From Methylophaga pinxianii (GTDB lineage Bacteria > Pseudomonadota > Gammaproteobacteria > Nitrosococcales > Methylophagaceae), in assembly GCF_020447225.1 (NCBI RefSeq), contig NZ_JAJAEO010000169.1:1-53680 (forward strand): a stretch of DNA of 53,680 nt. Direction: 5' to 3'. Below the pieces are notes generated by a model. The model saw only the letters and a program-made list of their open reading frames with translations. It ran no database searches and was not told the DNA's origin. The translations under genes and the position numbers were made by a program. This document shows, one piece after another, positions 25,795-33,856 of the stretch. Position 1 is the first letter of the stretch. Every line of letters starts with the position of its first letter.

Positions 25795-28542
25795 TTATTT
25801 TAGGTGAGGGCTCTTTGTATTCTTTATTGTCTGATGGTTTTGAACTATCAAGCGACGTAACCACTTTTCCAGTTCAAGAATGCAATACATGATGGCACCC
25901 ACCGCCATGATTTCCATACCAGGGCGCCAGTCGATAGGCGTTGACTCAAATAAGCGATTCATGAAAGCGGAATAGGTAAATAACAGCTGTAATCCCATCA
26001 CCGCACCAATGGAAATAAAGACCACATAGGAAGTAAACCACTTCTTGATTGACCAGGAAGCACTGTTTAAGCAACGCACATTAAACAAATAAAAAACTTC
26101 CATGACGACCAGTGTATTCACGGCATAAGTTCGTGATTGTTCAATAGAGGCTCCCTGTGACTGGCTCCACAAAAACATACCATAAACTCCTAATACAAAT
26201 AACAATGACACAAAGCTGATGCGCCATAGCAAAAAACCCGAGAGCATTTTTTCATCACGTTGTCTGGGTTTACGATACATTGCGTCTTCTTCACCAGGCT
26301 CAAAGGCAAGAGATAACGCTAACGCTATTGAACTGACCATATTTATCCATAAAATCTGCAAAGGTGTTATGGGTAAGGTCATACCAACCATCACAGCGAC
26401 GATAATACTTAATGATTCGCCCCCATTGATCGGTAATAAAAACAGTATGGCTTTTTTAAGATTATCGTATACCGTCCGACCTTCTCTTACAGCCTTGACA
26501 ATAGAAGCAAAATTATCGTCAACCAGCACCATTTCTGCGGCTTCTTTGGCGGCTTCAGTCCCGCCTTTTCCCATCGCTATACCAACATCAGCTCTTTTTA
26601 ATGCTGGAGCATCATTTACGCCATCACCCGTCATCGCGACCACATGACCATTCGCTTGCAAGGCACTGACCAACCTTAATTTATGCTCAGGAGCCGTTCG
26701 AGCAAACACATCTGTTCGATTCACAGCATCTTGTAACTCGGCATCAGAGAGTTGTGTAAGCTCGTGTCCCGTCAGCACCATTTTTGTATCATGCAAACCA
26801 AGTTGTGAGGCGATGGCAGAAGCCGTTGCCGCATGATCTCCAGTAATCATTTTGACTTGGATCCCGGCCTTATGGCATTCGTTGACAGCCTTAATCGCCT
26901 CTTCACGAGGCGGATCAATCAAACCAATCAAACCCAATAACACCAATCCTTCATCCAAATCTTCGAACTGCAACTCTCCGGAATGTTGAGCAACCGTTTT
27001 AGTCGCTATTGCCAGGACACGCTGACCTTCAGCGGCAATTATTTCTATCTGTGAATGCCAATAGGCGTGATCAATGGGTTTATCGCCCTGCTCAATCCTG
27101 TGAAACTGACAGAGCTCAATAATTTTTTCCGGTGCCCCTTTGACCGCAATAAAATCATGTCCTTGATGATCATGATGCAATGTCGCCATAAACCTATGCG
27201 AAGTATCAAACGGAATCACATCTCGTCGCGGGAAATTGTGTTTCAACTCTTCGATGGTGAAATCTGCTTTTAATGCGGCTGTAAGCATAGCCGCTTCCAT
27301 TGGATCTCCTTCAGCCAGCCATTCTTCATCCCGACGTTTTAAGGCTGAGTCATTACAGATGGCGGCGCATCGAAGTAGCAACATTAAGGTGTCATATTGC
27401 CGCAATTCAACCGGTTGGTCATCCAAACTGAACTCACCGGCTGGCGCATAGCCAATGCCAGTGACGTGAAAGTGATTTTTGAAGTTTATTACACTTGAAA
27501 CCGTCATTTCATTGCGAGTTAATGTACCCGTTTTATCAGAGCAAATAATAGATACTGCACCCAGTGTCTCAACAGCAGGTAAACGCCGGATAATCGCATT
27601 ACGACTGGCCATTCTCTGTACCCCAATCGCTAACGTAATCGTTAAAATAGCTGGCAAGCCTTCGGGAATACCAGCCACAGCGACCCCGACAACGATCATG
27701 AACATTTCAATCGCCGGCGTCAGATTGACCCAATACCCATAACTGAATACCAAACCCGCAATCAGAATGATGATCAAAGTTAACCAGCGGGAAAAAAATG
27801 AAATTTGCTGCAACAATGGCGTGGTCAGGTTTTCAACAGACGACATCATGCTGCTGATGCGTCCAATCTCTGTCTGAGATCCGGTCGCCACAACAACGCC
27901 ATGCCCTTGCCCTGAAGTAACCAACGTGCCGCAATAAGCCATACATAACCTGTCGCCAAGCACAGCATCTTCTGCGACCGGTTCACTATGCTTTTCCACT
28001 GCGACGGATTCCCCTGTCAGAACGGCTTCCTGGATCTGCAGAACGCTGGCACTGAATAAACGTAAATCGGCTGGAACCTTATCACCGGGCTCCAGCACCA
28101 CCACGTCTCCAGGTACCAGGTCAGCTGCTTCGATCCTCAGACGATGGCCATTACGAATAACTGTCGCATGTGGGGCCAGCATATTCTTGATAGCATCAAG
28201 GGCTTTTTCTGCTTTTCCTTCCTGAACAAAGCCAATCAAAGTATTTAAAATGACAACCGCAAGTATCACCCAGAAATCAATCCAGTGTGCTAGTAAGGCG
28301 GTCAGTAATGCCGCACCTAACAAGACGTATATCAGCAGATTGTGCATTTGAGCGAAGAGCCTGGCAAAAGCGGAACGGTTTTTGGCATAAGGCAAGTGGT
28401 TAGCACCAAATTGCTGCAGACGTTGTTCAGCATCTTCGGTATTCAGCCCCTGTTTTTGGCTGTTTAGACGCGTTAAACTTTCCTGTGAATCGAGATGATG
28501 CCAGGGTATTTGAACTAACTGTTTCTGCAAATCGTTGCTCAC
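25795..28542 (-). CDS. P2-type cation-transporting ATPase (CtpF-like)
   Basis: The 915-residue protein is a full-length P-type ATPase. It has an N-terminal cation ATPase domain, actuator LTGES near 175, membrane helix 4 with IPEGLPAILT, phosphorylation site DKTGTLT (D336), nucleotide-binding KGAPEKI, hinge GDGVNDAPALK, and six C-terminal helices. It resembles SERCA/PMR1-type pumps. The TM6 segment, however, reads LWINMVSSIALALSLAFEP, with Ser where classical Ca2+ pumps have the ion-binding Asp, as in CtpF-like bacterial pumps. The transported ion is therefore uncertain (Ca2+ or another divalent). The adjacent CNNM gene points to divalent-cation homeostasis. Confidence 0.9.
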   Translation of the reverse strand: MSNDLQKQLVQIPWHHLDSQESLTRLNSQKQGLNTEDAEQRLQQFGANHLPYAKNRSAFARLFAQMHNLLIYVLLGAALLTALLAHWIDFWVILAVVILNTLIGFVQEGKAEKALDAIKNMLAPHATVIRNGHRLRIEAADLVPGDVVVLEPGDKVPADLRLFSASVLQIQEAVLTGESVAVEKHSEPVAEDAVLGDRLCMAYCGTLVTSGQGHGVVVATGSQTEIGRISSMMSSVENLTTPLLQQISFFSRWLTLIIILIAGLVFSYGYWVNLTPAIEMFMIVVGVAVAGIPEGLPAILTITLAIGVQRMASRNAIIRRLPAVETLGAVSIICSDKTGTLTRNEMTVSSVINFKNHFHVTGIGYAPAGEFSLDDQPVELRQYDTLMLLLRCAAICNDSALKRRDEEWLAEGDPMEAAMLTAALKADFTIEELKHNFPRRDVIPFDTSHRFMATLHHDHQGHDFIAVKGAPEKIIELCQFHRIEQGDKPIDHAYWHSQIEIIAAEGQRVLAIATKTVAQHSGELQFEDLDEGLVLLGLIGLIDPPREEAIKAVNECHKAGIQVKMITGDHAATASAIASQLGLHDTKMVLTGHELTQLSDAELQDAVNRTDVFARTAPEHKLRLVSALQANGHVVAMTGDGVNDAPALKRADVGIAMGKGGTEAAKEAAEMVLVDDNFASIVKAVREGRTVYDNLKKAILFLLPINGGESLSIIVAVMVGMTLPITPLQILWINMVSSIALALSLAFEPGEEDAMYRKPRQRDEKMLSGFLLWRISFVSLLFVLGVYGMFLWSQSQGASIEQSRTYAVNTLVVMEVFYLFNVRCLNSASWSIKKWFTSYVVFISIGAVMGLQLLFTYSAFMNRLFESTPIDWRPGMEIMAVGAIMYCILELEKWLRRLIVQNHQTIKNTKSPHLK

Positions 28543-28647
28543 CGATAGCTCCTCACAATGATCTGATCAACAACATCAAGCATAACGTGTTTTACATGCA
28601 GGCCTTAATGAAATGAGACTTAACTTGATCTGCATCATTCGACACAA

Positions 28648-29457
28648 TTGGCTTATTATTTATACATTTTAAAGGACCTTATCATCAAAACTATCAGTCT
28701 GTTAGGCAGTGGCTGGCTGGGCTTACCTCTGGCAACTCAACTTTGTAAGCGTGGCTACCATGTAAAGGCATCTACTCGCCAATCAGTTCGATTCGCTGAA
28801 ATCGAATCCTGTGGCGCCAGCCCATTTTTAGTTGATATTGATCAGTTATCCGACATCAAAGCATTTCTTGATAGCGAGATCCTCATCATCAATATTACCT
28901 CTAAAAATCATCACGGTTTTACCAATCTTATTCGTCAGATAGAGAGCTCACCAATCCAGAAAATATTATTTATCAGCTCCACTTCTGTGTATCAAAATCT
29001 GAATCGTCAGGTAAGTGAAGACGAGCAAGCCGAAGATCACAACAGCGTGTTATGGCAAATCGAACAGCAATTTCAAGCCAGTAAACATTTTAAAACTACA
29101 GTGTTACGTTTCAGTGGGCTGATTGATGCACGACGCCATCCGGGCAGATTTTTTCGTAATGGCCGAAGGGTGCCTCAGGCTAAAGCCCCAGTGAATTTGA
29201 TTCATCTGGATGATTGTCTTGGAATTATTGATGCCATTTTGCAACAGGAATGTTGGGGAGAGATTTTGAATGGCTGTGCCGATACTCATCCCAGCAAGTA
29301 TCTGTTTTACAGTTATGCCAGAGAATTGATGGAGCTGCCCCCACCTGAGTTTGATACTGATTCAGAGGTCAGTTACAAAATAATCAGCAATCAAAAAGTT
29401 AAAACCAAGCTGAACTACACGTTTCAGCATCCTGATTTAATGAAGCTCACTTTCTAA
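28648..29457 (+). CDS. NAD(P)-binding Rossmann-fold protein (SDR/YeeZ-like)
   Basis: The protein has an N-terminal dinucleotide-binding motif LLGSGWLGLPLA followed by an extended-SDR-like layout (LFISSTSVYQN, then VLRFSGLID and NLIHLDDCLG). It resembles NAD-dependent epimerase/dehydratase and YeeZ-like proteins. Substrate is unknown. The start is doubtful. The only canonical start upstream of the fold is TTG at 28648 with no ribosome-binding site, whereas a good AAAGGA (28671-28676) is followed by two ATC codons at 28681 and 28684. Either a rare ATC start or a sequence error is possible. The stop overlaps the YchJ-like gene start. Confidence 0.8.
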   Translation: MAYYLYILKDLIIKTISLLGSGWLGLPLATQLCKRGYHVKASTRQSVRFAEIESCGASPFLVDIDQLSDIKAFLDSEILIINITSKNHHGFTNLIRQIESSPIQKILFISSTSVYQNLNRQVSEDEQAEDHNSVLWQIEQQFQASKHFKTTVLRFSGLIDARRHPGRFFRNGRRVPQAKAPVNLIHLDDCLGIIDAILQQECWGEILNGCADTHPSKYLFYSYARELMELPPPEFDTDSEVSYKIISNQKVKTKLNYTFQHPDLMKLTF

Positions 29458-29915
29458 TGAAAAATTTTCCCTGTCCATGCCAAAGCCATTCTGATTATCA
29501 CGCGTGTTGTGGTTTATTACATCAGGGTGGGCAAACTGCGACGAGTGCTGAACAGTTAATGCGTTCGCGTTACAGTGCCTATGTGTTGAAAAATATCAGT
29601 TACTTGCAGGCGACATTACATCCGTCACATCAACAGCCCGATGATGCGTTTAACCTGCAGCAGACAATGGCGACCACACAGTGGTTGGGATTAAGCATTA
29701 TAGATCACGTCGAAAAGGGTGATCAGGCGGAAGTCGAATTTGTTGCGTTTTATAGTGATCATCCCATCGGACAATTGCACGAACGCTCGCGGTTTAGCCG
29801 CCAACAGGGTCAGTGGTTTTATATGGAGGGTGATTTCCTGCCGCCGATAAAATTGGGTCGCAATGATAGCTGTATTTGTGGCAGCGGCAAAAAACTCAAG
29901 CGCTGTCATGGCTGA
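29457..29915 (+). CDS. YchJ-like SEC-C motif protein
   Basis: The 152-residue protein has an N-terminal CPC...CC metal-binding element (CPCQSHSDYHACCG), the family stretch AEQLMRSRYSAYVL, and a C-terminal SEC-C zinc motif (CICGSGKKLKRCHG). These are the features of the YchJ (UPF0225) family, whose role is unknown. The ATG overlaps the stop of the Rossmann-fold gene (TAATG), indicating coupling. The 3' end overlaps the convergent acyltransferase gene by 10 bases. Confidence 0.93.
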   Translation: MKNFPCPCQSHSDYHACCGLLHQGGQTATSAEQLMRSRYSAYVLKNISYLQATLHPSHQQPDDAFNLQQTMATTQWLGLSIIDHVEKGDQAEVEFVAFYSDHPIGQLHERSRFSRQQGQWFYMEGDFLPPIKLGRNDSCICGSGKKLKRCHG

Positions 29916-31639
29916 GGCTGGGCTTGGACGTTTTTTTCACCTAAATAACGTTTACGCTTAGCTGGCTTTAATTGCTGCAAATCAACCATCACCAATCCAT
30001 CAATGCAACTGCCGAAATTAGCATCGACATTAAAATCGATAAACCGAACGCCACTCGGCTCACAAATATCAGCATACTGTTTATAAAGCGTTGGCACCGT
30101 CACGTTCATATGTGCCAGTTGCTCACGCATGGCCATAAAGTCACTGTCGGCATCTTGATTTAATAAAGTGCTACAAACTCGTTGCTGTATGTCGTTATCA
30201 AACGATGTGGGCACTCTCGCTGTAGCCAGCCCCTCACTATCAGCAAAATGCTTTTGATAAAAACTGACGATTAACGCCTTGGCGAAATCCGGATAGGTAT
30301 TGCTCAGGCTGACCGGACCAAACAGGTAACGAATCTCTGGATAACGTTTAAGGTAAGCACCTATGCCATACCATAAATAATCAAGGCTGCGTTTCCCCCA
30401 GTATTTCGGGCTGACAAAGCTGCGACCTAATTCAATACTCTGCGGAAAGTAACCCTGCATTGCAGGGTTAAAATCAAACAGCTCACTCGTATAAATGGTA
30501 TGTCCAGAGCCCATAATTCGTGCCACTTCGCCAATTCGGTAAGCGCCAGCGATTTCCAGCTCCTGTTCATCCCACAAAATCAAATGCCGGTAATCCCGAT
30601 CATACTGATCCAAATCACGCTTTTTACCGGTGCCTTCACCAACCTGTCTGAAGGTGATCTCACGAAGCCTGCCAATCTCCTGCATCACAGCAGAATTAGG
30701 CTGATAATCAAATAAATAAATCTTTTTGTTATCGGCTGTTTCGCCGAGTAATTCAGCTTGTTGCAATTCCTTTTTGATGGCCCGCCGCTCTTGGGGATGC
30801 GCAATGGTCTGCTCTGTGACAAATAGTGGCTTTTTACCTTTCGCCATACGATATAGATGACGACGTAATAATTTGGCTTTTTCTGACTTTACTAACGGTA
30901 ATTGTTCAAGTTGCTGATACGCAATCGGTTCCCCCACCCGCATCGCGATAGTTTTGGAATTTTTATTGAACATTTCATGCGCCAGCATCATCCCTGACAA
31001 TGGTTTGTAAACCATGGATGCGCTATAAAAAAGCGAAGAATTTCTGGCTTCTACGTATATTGGCAATATTGGGGATTGCGTTTTTTTGGCAAAATTCAGG
31101 AAGCCGGTATTCCATTTGCCATCTCTCACTCCACCTGGGCGAATTCGTGAAACTTCACCAGCGGGAAATACAATAACAGCCTCATCATTATTCAGGCATT
31201 CGACTATTCGAGCGATACTGCTTTTACGTGTAGATTTAGACAAATTATCTACCGGCAGAAATAATGAGTTTAAGGCCGCAAAATTCAACAACATATCGTT
31301 GGCGACGATTTTTACATCACGTCTCACTTCACCAACCAGCTTTAACAGGCATAGCCCATCCAATGCGCCCAACGGATGATTGGCGACGATCACCACTCTT
31401 CCTGTGGCTGGAATATTATTACGGTGGCGATGGGTAATGCTGTAGCTGAAGTTAAAATAATCCAAAACTTCATCAATGAAATCAAAGCCTTCGAGCTGCT
31501 TATGAAGCTCTAAAAAGCGGTTGACTTCCTGTTCGTGGGTAATTTTTCGAAGGAATCCTAAGGTCGGTATTCTGACCCATGGTTTTTGATGTTGAAAATT
31601 GGGAAATTTTTGTTGAACGGCTTGTTCAATATTGAGCAT
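29906..31639 (-). CDS. OlsF-like bifunctional acyltransferase (PlsC domain + GNAT/OlsB domain)
   Basis: The 577-residue protein joins two domains. The N-terminal half (about 50-270) is a lysophospholipid-acyltransferase fold with NHPLGALDG (H88, D94) and FPAGEVSR (159-166). The C-terminal half (about 290-530) is an OlsB-like N-acyltransferase of the GNAT/acyl-homoserine-lactone-synthase fold, with IELGRSFVSPKYWG and YLFGPVSLSNTYP. This layout matches OlsF, which makes ornithine lipids by N-acylation and then O-acylation. Lone PlsC-like hemolysin-type annotations are the usual alternative. The gene is preceded by a candidate Pho-box array and a hairpin. It converges with the YchJ-like gene. 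Ornithine as substrate is inferred. Confidence 0.82.
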   Translation of the reverse strand: MLNIEQAVQQKFPNFQHQKPWVRIPTLGFLRKITHEQEVNRFLELHKQLEGFDFIDEVLDYFNFSYSITHRHRNNIPATGRVVIVANHPLGALDGLCLLKLVGEVRRDVKIVANDMLLNFAALNSLFLPVDNLSKSTRKSSIARIVECLNNDEAVIVFPAGEVSRIRPGGVRDGKWNTGFLNFAKKTQSPILPIYVEARNSSLFYSASMVYKPLSGMMLAHEMFNKNSKTIAMRVGEPIAYQQLEQLPLVKSEKAKLLRRHLYRMAKGKKPLFVTEQTIAHPQERRAIKKELQQAELLGETADNKKIYLFDYQPNSAVMQEIGRLREITFRQVGEGTGKKRDLDQYDRDYRHLILWDEQELEIAGAYRIGEVARIMGSGHTIYTSELFDFNPAMQGYFPQSIELGRSFVSPKYWGKRSLDYLWYGIGAYLKRYPEIRYLFGPVSLSNTYPDFAKALIVSFYQKHFADSEGLATARVPTSFDNDIQQRVCSTLLNQDADSDFMAMREQLAHMNVTVPTLYKQYADICEPSGVRFIDFNVDANFGSCIDGLVMVDLQQLKPAKRKRYLGEKNVQAQPQP

Positions 31640-31642
31640 ACA

Positions 31643-31681
31643 TTTTCTCAGCGGACTTCATTGAGCGAAGTCTAGAGAAAA
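31643..31681 (-). promoter_or_regulatory. Interrupted hairpin at the start of the OlsF-like gene
   Basis: A two-part inverted repeat lies directly before the ATG at 31639. TTTTCTC at 31643-31649 pairs with GAGAAAA at 31675-31681, and GACTTC at 31654-31659 pairs with GAAGTC at 31667-31672, around a 7-base loop. The arm nearest the gene contains the only purine-rich ribosome-binding candidate (minus strand GAGAAA). If transcribed whole, it could hide that site. If the promoter lies at the Pho boxes, part of the left arm may be promoter DNA instead. Confidence 0.5.
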
Positions 31682-31684
31682 CAG

Positions 31685-31724
31685 ATGACAAAAATATAAC
31701 GATTTAATGACGTTTCGATGACAG
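31685..31724 (-). promoter_or_regulatory. Candidate Pho-box array (four 11-bp-phased repeats)
   Basis: Read on the minus strand, four 7-base words are each separated by exactly 4 bases: CTGTCAT (31724-31718), ACGTCAT (31713-31707), TCGTTAT (31702-31696) and TTGTCAT (31691-31685). The 11-base phase and the CTGTCAT core are those of the PhoB-binding Pho box. Ten bases after the last word is TAGACT, a possible -10 element, at 31674-31669. PhoB control of ornithine-lipid synthesis is known in other bacteria. Control here is inferred. Confidence 0.7.
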
Positions 31725-31776
31725 GCCCGCCGCAGCAAGCGTATCGGTTAACAAGATAACTTAAACGAAGCTTTCT

Positions 31777-32157
31777 TTAGGCCGCTTGAACCGGTATGGC
31801 GTGGCGCATATGGGTAATATCATTATTTTCATTAAGATATACCAGCGTAGGCTTGAAGCTTTTTACTTCTTCAGCATCCATCGCAGAGTAAGCACAAATG
31901 ATAATACGATCACCAGGTGAGGCTTTGTGTGCTGCCGCACCATTGACGGAAATAATATTGGATCCGTCTTCCGCACGGATAGCATACGTCACAAACCGTT
32001 CGCCATTGGCAACGTTATAAATATGAATTTGTTCATATTCATGAATACCTGCTGCTTCGAGCAGTTTGCCATCAATAGCACATGAACCCTCATATTCCAA
32101 TTCAGAATGGGTTACACAAGCACGATGTAATTTAGCTTTTAACAGTGTCAGATGCAT
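31777..32157 (-). CDS. panD: Aspartate 1-decarboxylase precursor
   Basis: PanD makes beta-alanine from aspartate and becomes active by self-cleavage to a pyruvoyl group. The 126-residue protein has the expected cleavage site G24-S25 in YEGSCAIDG, the N-terminal [13 protein letters not shown], and the GERFVTYAI and [15 protein letters not shown] segments. The ATG at 32157 is preferred over an in-frame TTG 9 bases upstream, since the conserved protein starts MHLTLLK. It lies 50 bases downstream of panC on the same strand, in the pan cluster. Confidence 0.97.
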   Translation of the reverse strand: MHLTLLKAKLHRACVTHSELEYEGSCAIDGKLLEAAGIHEYEQIHIYNVANGERFVTYAIRAEDGSNIISVNGAAAHKASPGDRIIICAYSAMDAEEVKSFKPTLVYLNENNDITHMRHAIPVQAA

Positions 32158-32207
32158 AGCTGGCAATTTCCGTCAGTAAGCCGCATATTATCGCTTTTTA
32201 AGAATGC

Positions 32208-33062
32208 TCAAGCAAGGTTACAGGCAATATTGTCAATTAATCTTACATTGGCAAGCCGCCCTGCCGCTAGCAAGCGCAACTTTTTATCGACAGCGGGCAC
32301 GGCGGTTTGCAAGTCATCAGCACGACGAATATCAATATAGTCCAGCGAAAAACCAGCAGCCGTCAGCTTTATCTCAGCCTGTTTCAGTAAAGCAGGATAA
32401 TCCTGTTGGCCAGACTCCAACTGCTGCTTAAGCTGAGACAGTGTTAAATACAATGTCGCGGCTTGCTGCTTAAGTTCATCAGTCAAATGCTGGTTACGTG
32501 AACTCATTGCTAAGCCGTTTTGCTCACGTACTGTTGAAGCCCCCACAATTTTCACTGGCAGATTCAAATCACTGACTAATTTGCGTATTAGCAATAATTG
32601 CTGGTAATCCTTTTCTCCAAATACGGCAACATCCGCCTGAACCATGTTGAATAACTTGGTCACCACTGTGGCGACACCATCAAAGTGTCCGGGACGTTCC
32701 AAACCACAAAGCTTGTCATCCATACCCGGCACATGGATAAATGTGTGAAAGTCCATACCCTGCGGATACATCACTTCAGCATTCGGTGTAAATAGCAGGT
32801 TACAGCCTGCTTGCATCAGCTTTTTAATATCAGTCTGTAGTGTGCGAGGATAATTGACTAAATCCTGTTTATCATCAAACTGTAATGGATTAACAAATAT
32901 ACTAACCACAACTTTATCAGCCAGTGTCTGGGCTTTTTTTACCAATGAGATATGTCCGTCGTGCAGGTTACCCATTGTCGGAACAAACGCTATGGTCTGA
33001 TGTTCGCCTCGCCAGGTTTTTATCTGGCCCCGCAGGCTCAGAATGGATTCCACAATTTGCAT
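32208..33062 (-). CDS. panC: Pantothenate synthetase
   Basis: PanC condenses pantoate and beta-alanine with ATP. The 284-residue protein has the FVPTMGNLHDGHISLV motif (H34 and H37 in the nucleotidyltransferase HxGH-like signature), the FVNPLQF stretch, FGEKDYQQLLLI, and the late MSSRNQHL (KMSKS-like) segment. Length is normal. Its ATG overlaps the panB stop by one base, so translation is coupled. Both PanB and PanD products feed this enzyme. Confidence 0.98.
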   Translation of the reverse strand: MQIVESILSLRGQIKTWRGEHQTIAFVPTMGNLHDGHISLVKKAQTLADKVVVSIFVNPLQFDDKQDLVNYPRTLQTDIKKLMQAGCNLLFTPNAEVMYPQGMDFHTFIHVPGMDDKLCGLERPGHFDGVATVVTKLFNMVQADVAVFGEKDYQQLLLIRKLVSDLNLPVKIVGASTVREQNGLAMSSRNQHLTDELKQQAATLYLTLSQLKQQLESGQQDYPALLKQAEIKLTAAGFSLDYIDIRRADDLQTAVPAVDKKLRLLAAGRLANVRLIDNIACNLA

Positions 33063-33856
33063 TAATACTGTTGCTCAGAAGTAGGAAACTCGCCTTTTTT
33101 TACGGCTTCAACATAACGGTTTAGTGCTGCAGGTATATGGCCACATTCAGCCAGGAAGTCATGACTGAACCGCGGACGCCTGCCCGGTGTAATACCCAAC
33201 ATGTCATAAAGTACTAACACCTGGCCATCACAGTCAGCTCCGGCACCAATACCAATCACAGGGATCGTTAACGATTTACTGATCTTTTTAGCCAGATCGG
33301 CTGGAACACATTCAAGCACTAACATATCAGCGCCTGCCTTTTCCAAACTGACGGCGTCTTGCAGGATTTTCTCTGCTGCAGTCGTTTCACGACCTTGAAC
33401 CAGGTAACCACCCAGCTTATGTACTGACTGTGGCAATAGTCCCAAATGACCGCAAACCGGGATTCCTCGTTGTGTTAATGCAGTAATTAACTCAACCAGT
33501 TCCGCTCCCCCCTCCAATTTGACCATCTGAGCACCACCTTCAGCCATCAAACGGGCAGCATTATGCAACGCCTGATCGATATTGGCGTAACTCATAAAAG
33601 GCATATCACTGATAACAAACAAACGATCACTACCACGAATCACATTGGCGGTATGATAAATCATATGATCCACGGTGACCGGCAGGGTGCTCTCCTGCCC
33701 CTGAATCACCATGCCTAATGAGTCACCAACCAGAATGATATCTACGCCCGCCTGCTCCAACATGGCGCTAAAGCTTGCATCATAGGCAGTCAATACAGCT
33801 ATTTTATTCTGTTCAGCCTTCATTTTGCGCAGCTGATTTAGACGCAAGCGACTCAT
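33062..33856 (-). CDS. panB: 3-methyl-2-oxobutanoate hydroxymethyltransferase
   Basis: PanB transfers a hydroxymethyl group from 5,10-methylene-THF to ketoisovalerate, giving ketopantoate. The 264-residue protein has LTAYDASFSAMLEQAG, the metal-binding VGDSLGMV, HLGLLPQSVHKLGGY, and VIGIGAGADCDGQVLV motifs. The ATG at 33856 begins the conserved MSRLRLNQL-like N-terminus. A longer frame to 33916 lies within the kinase gene upstream. It overlaps the kinase stop by 4 bases. Confidence 0.97.
   Translation of the reverse strand: MSRLRLNQLRKMKAEQNKIAVLTAYDASFSAMLEQAGVDIILVGDSLGMVIQGQESTLPVTVDHMIYHTANVIRGSDRLFVISDMPFMSYANIDQALHNAARLMAEGGAQMVKLEGGAELVELITALTQRGIPVCGHLGLLPQSVHKLGGYLVQGRETTAAEKILQDAVSLEKAGADMLVLECVPADLAKKISKSLTIPVIGIGAGADCDGQVLVLYDMLGITPGRRPRFSHDFLAECGHIPAALNRYVEAVKKGEFPTSEQQY

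Noticed and set aside
30300-31000. Acyl-homoserine-lactone synthase (LuxI-like) activity of the GNAT half
   Set aside because: The fold is shared, but the fused PlsC domain and OlsB-like motifs point to an aminolipid acyltransferase, and no LuxR gene is nearby.
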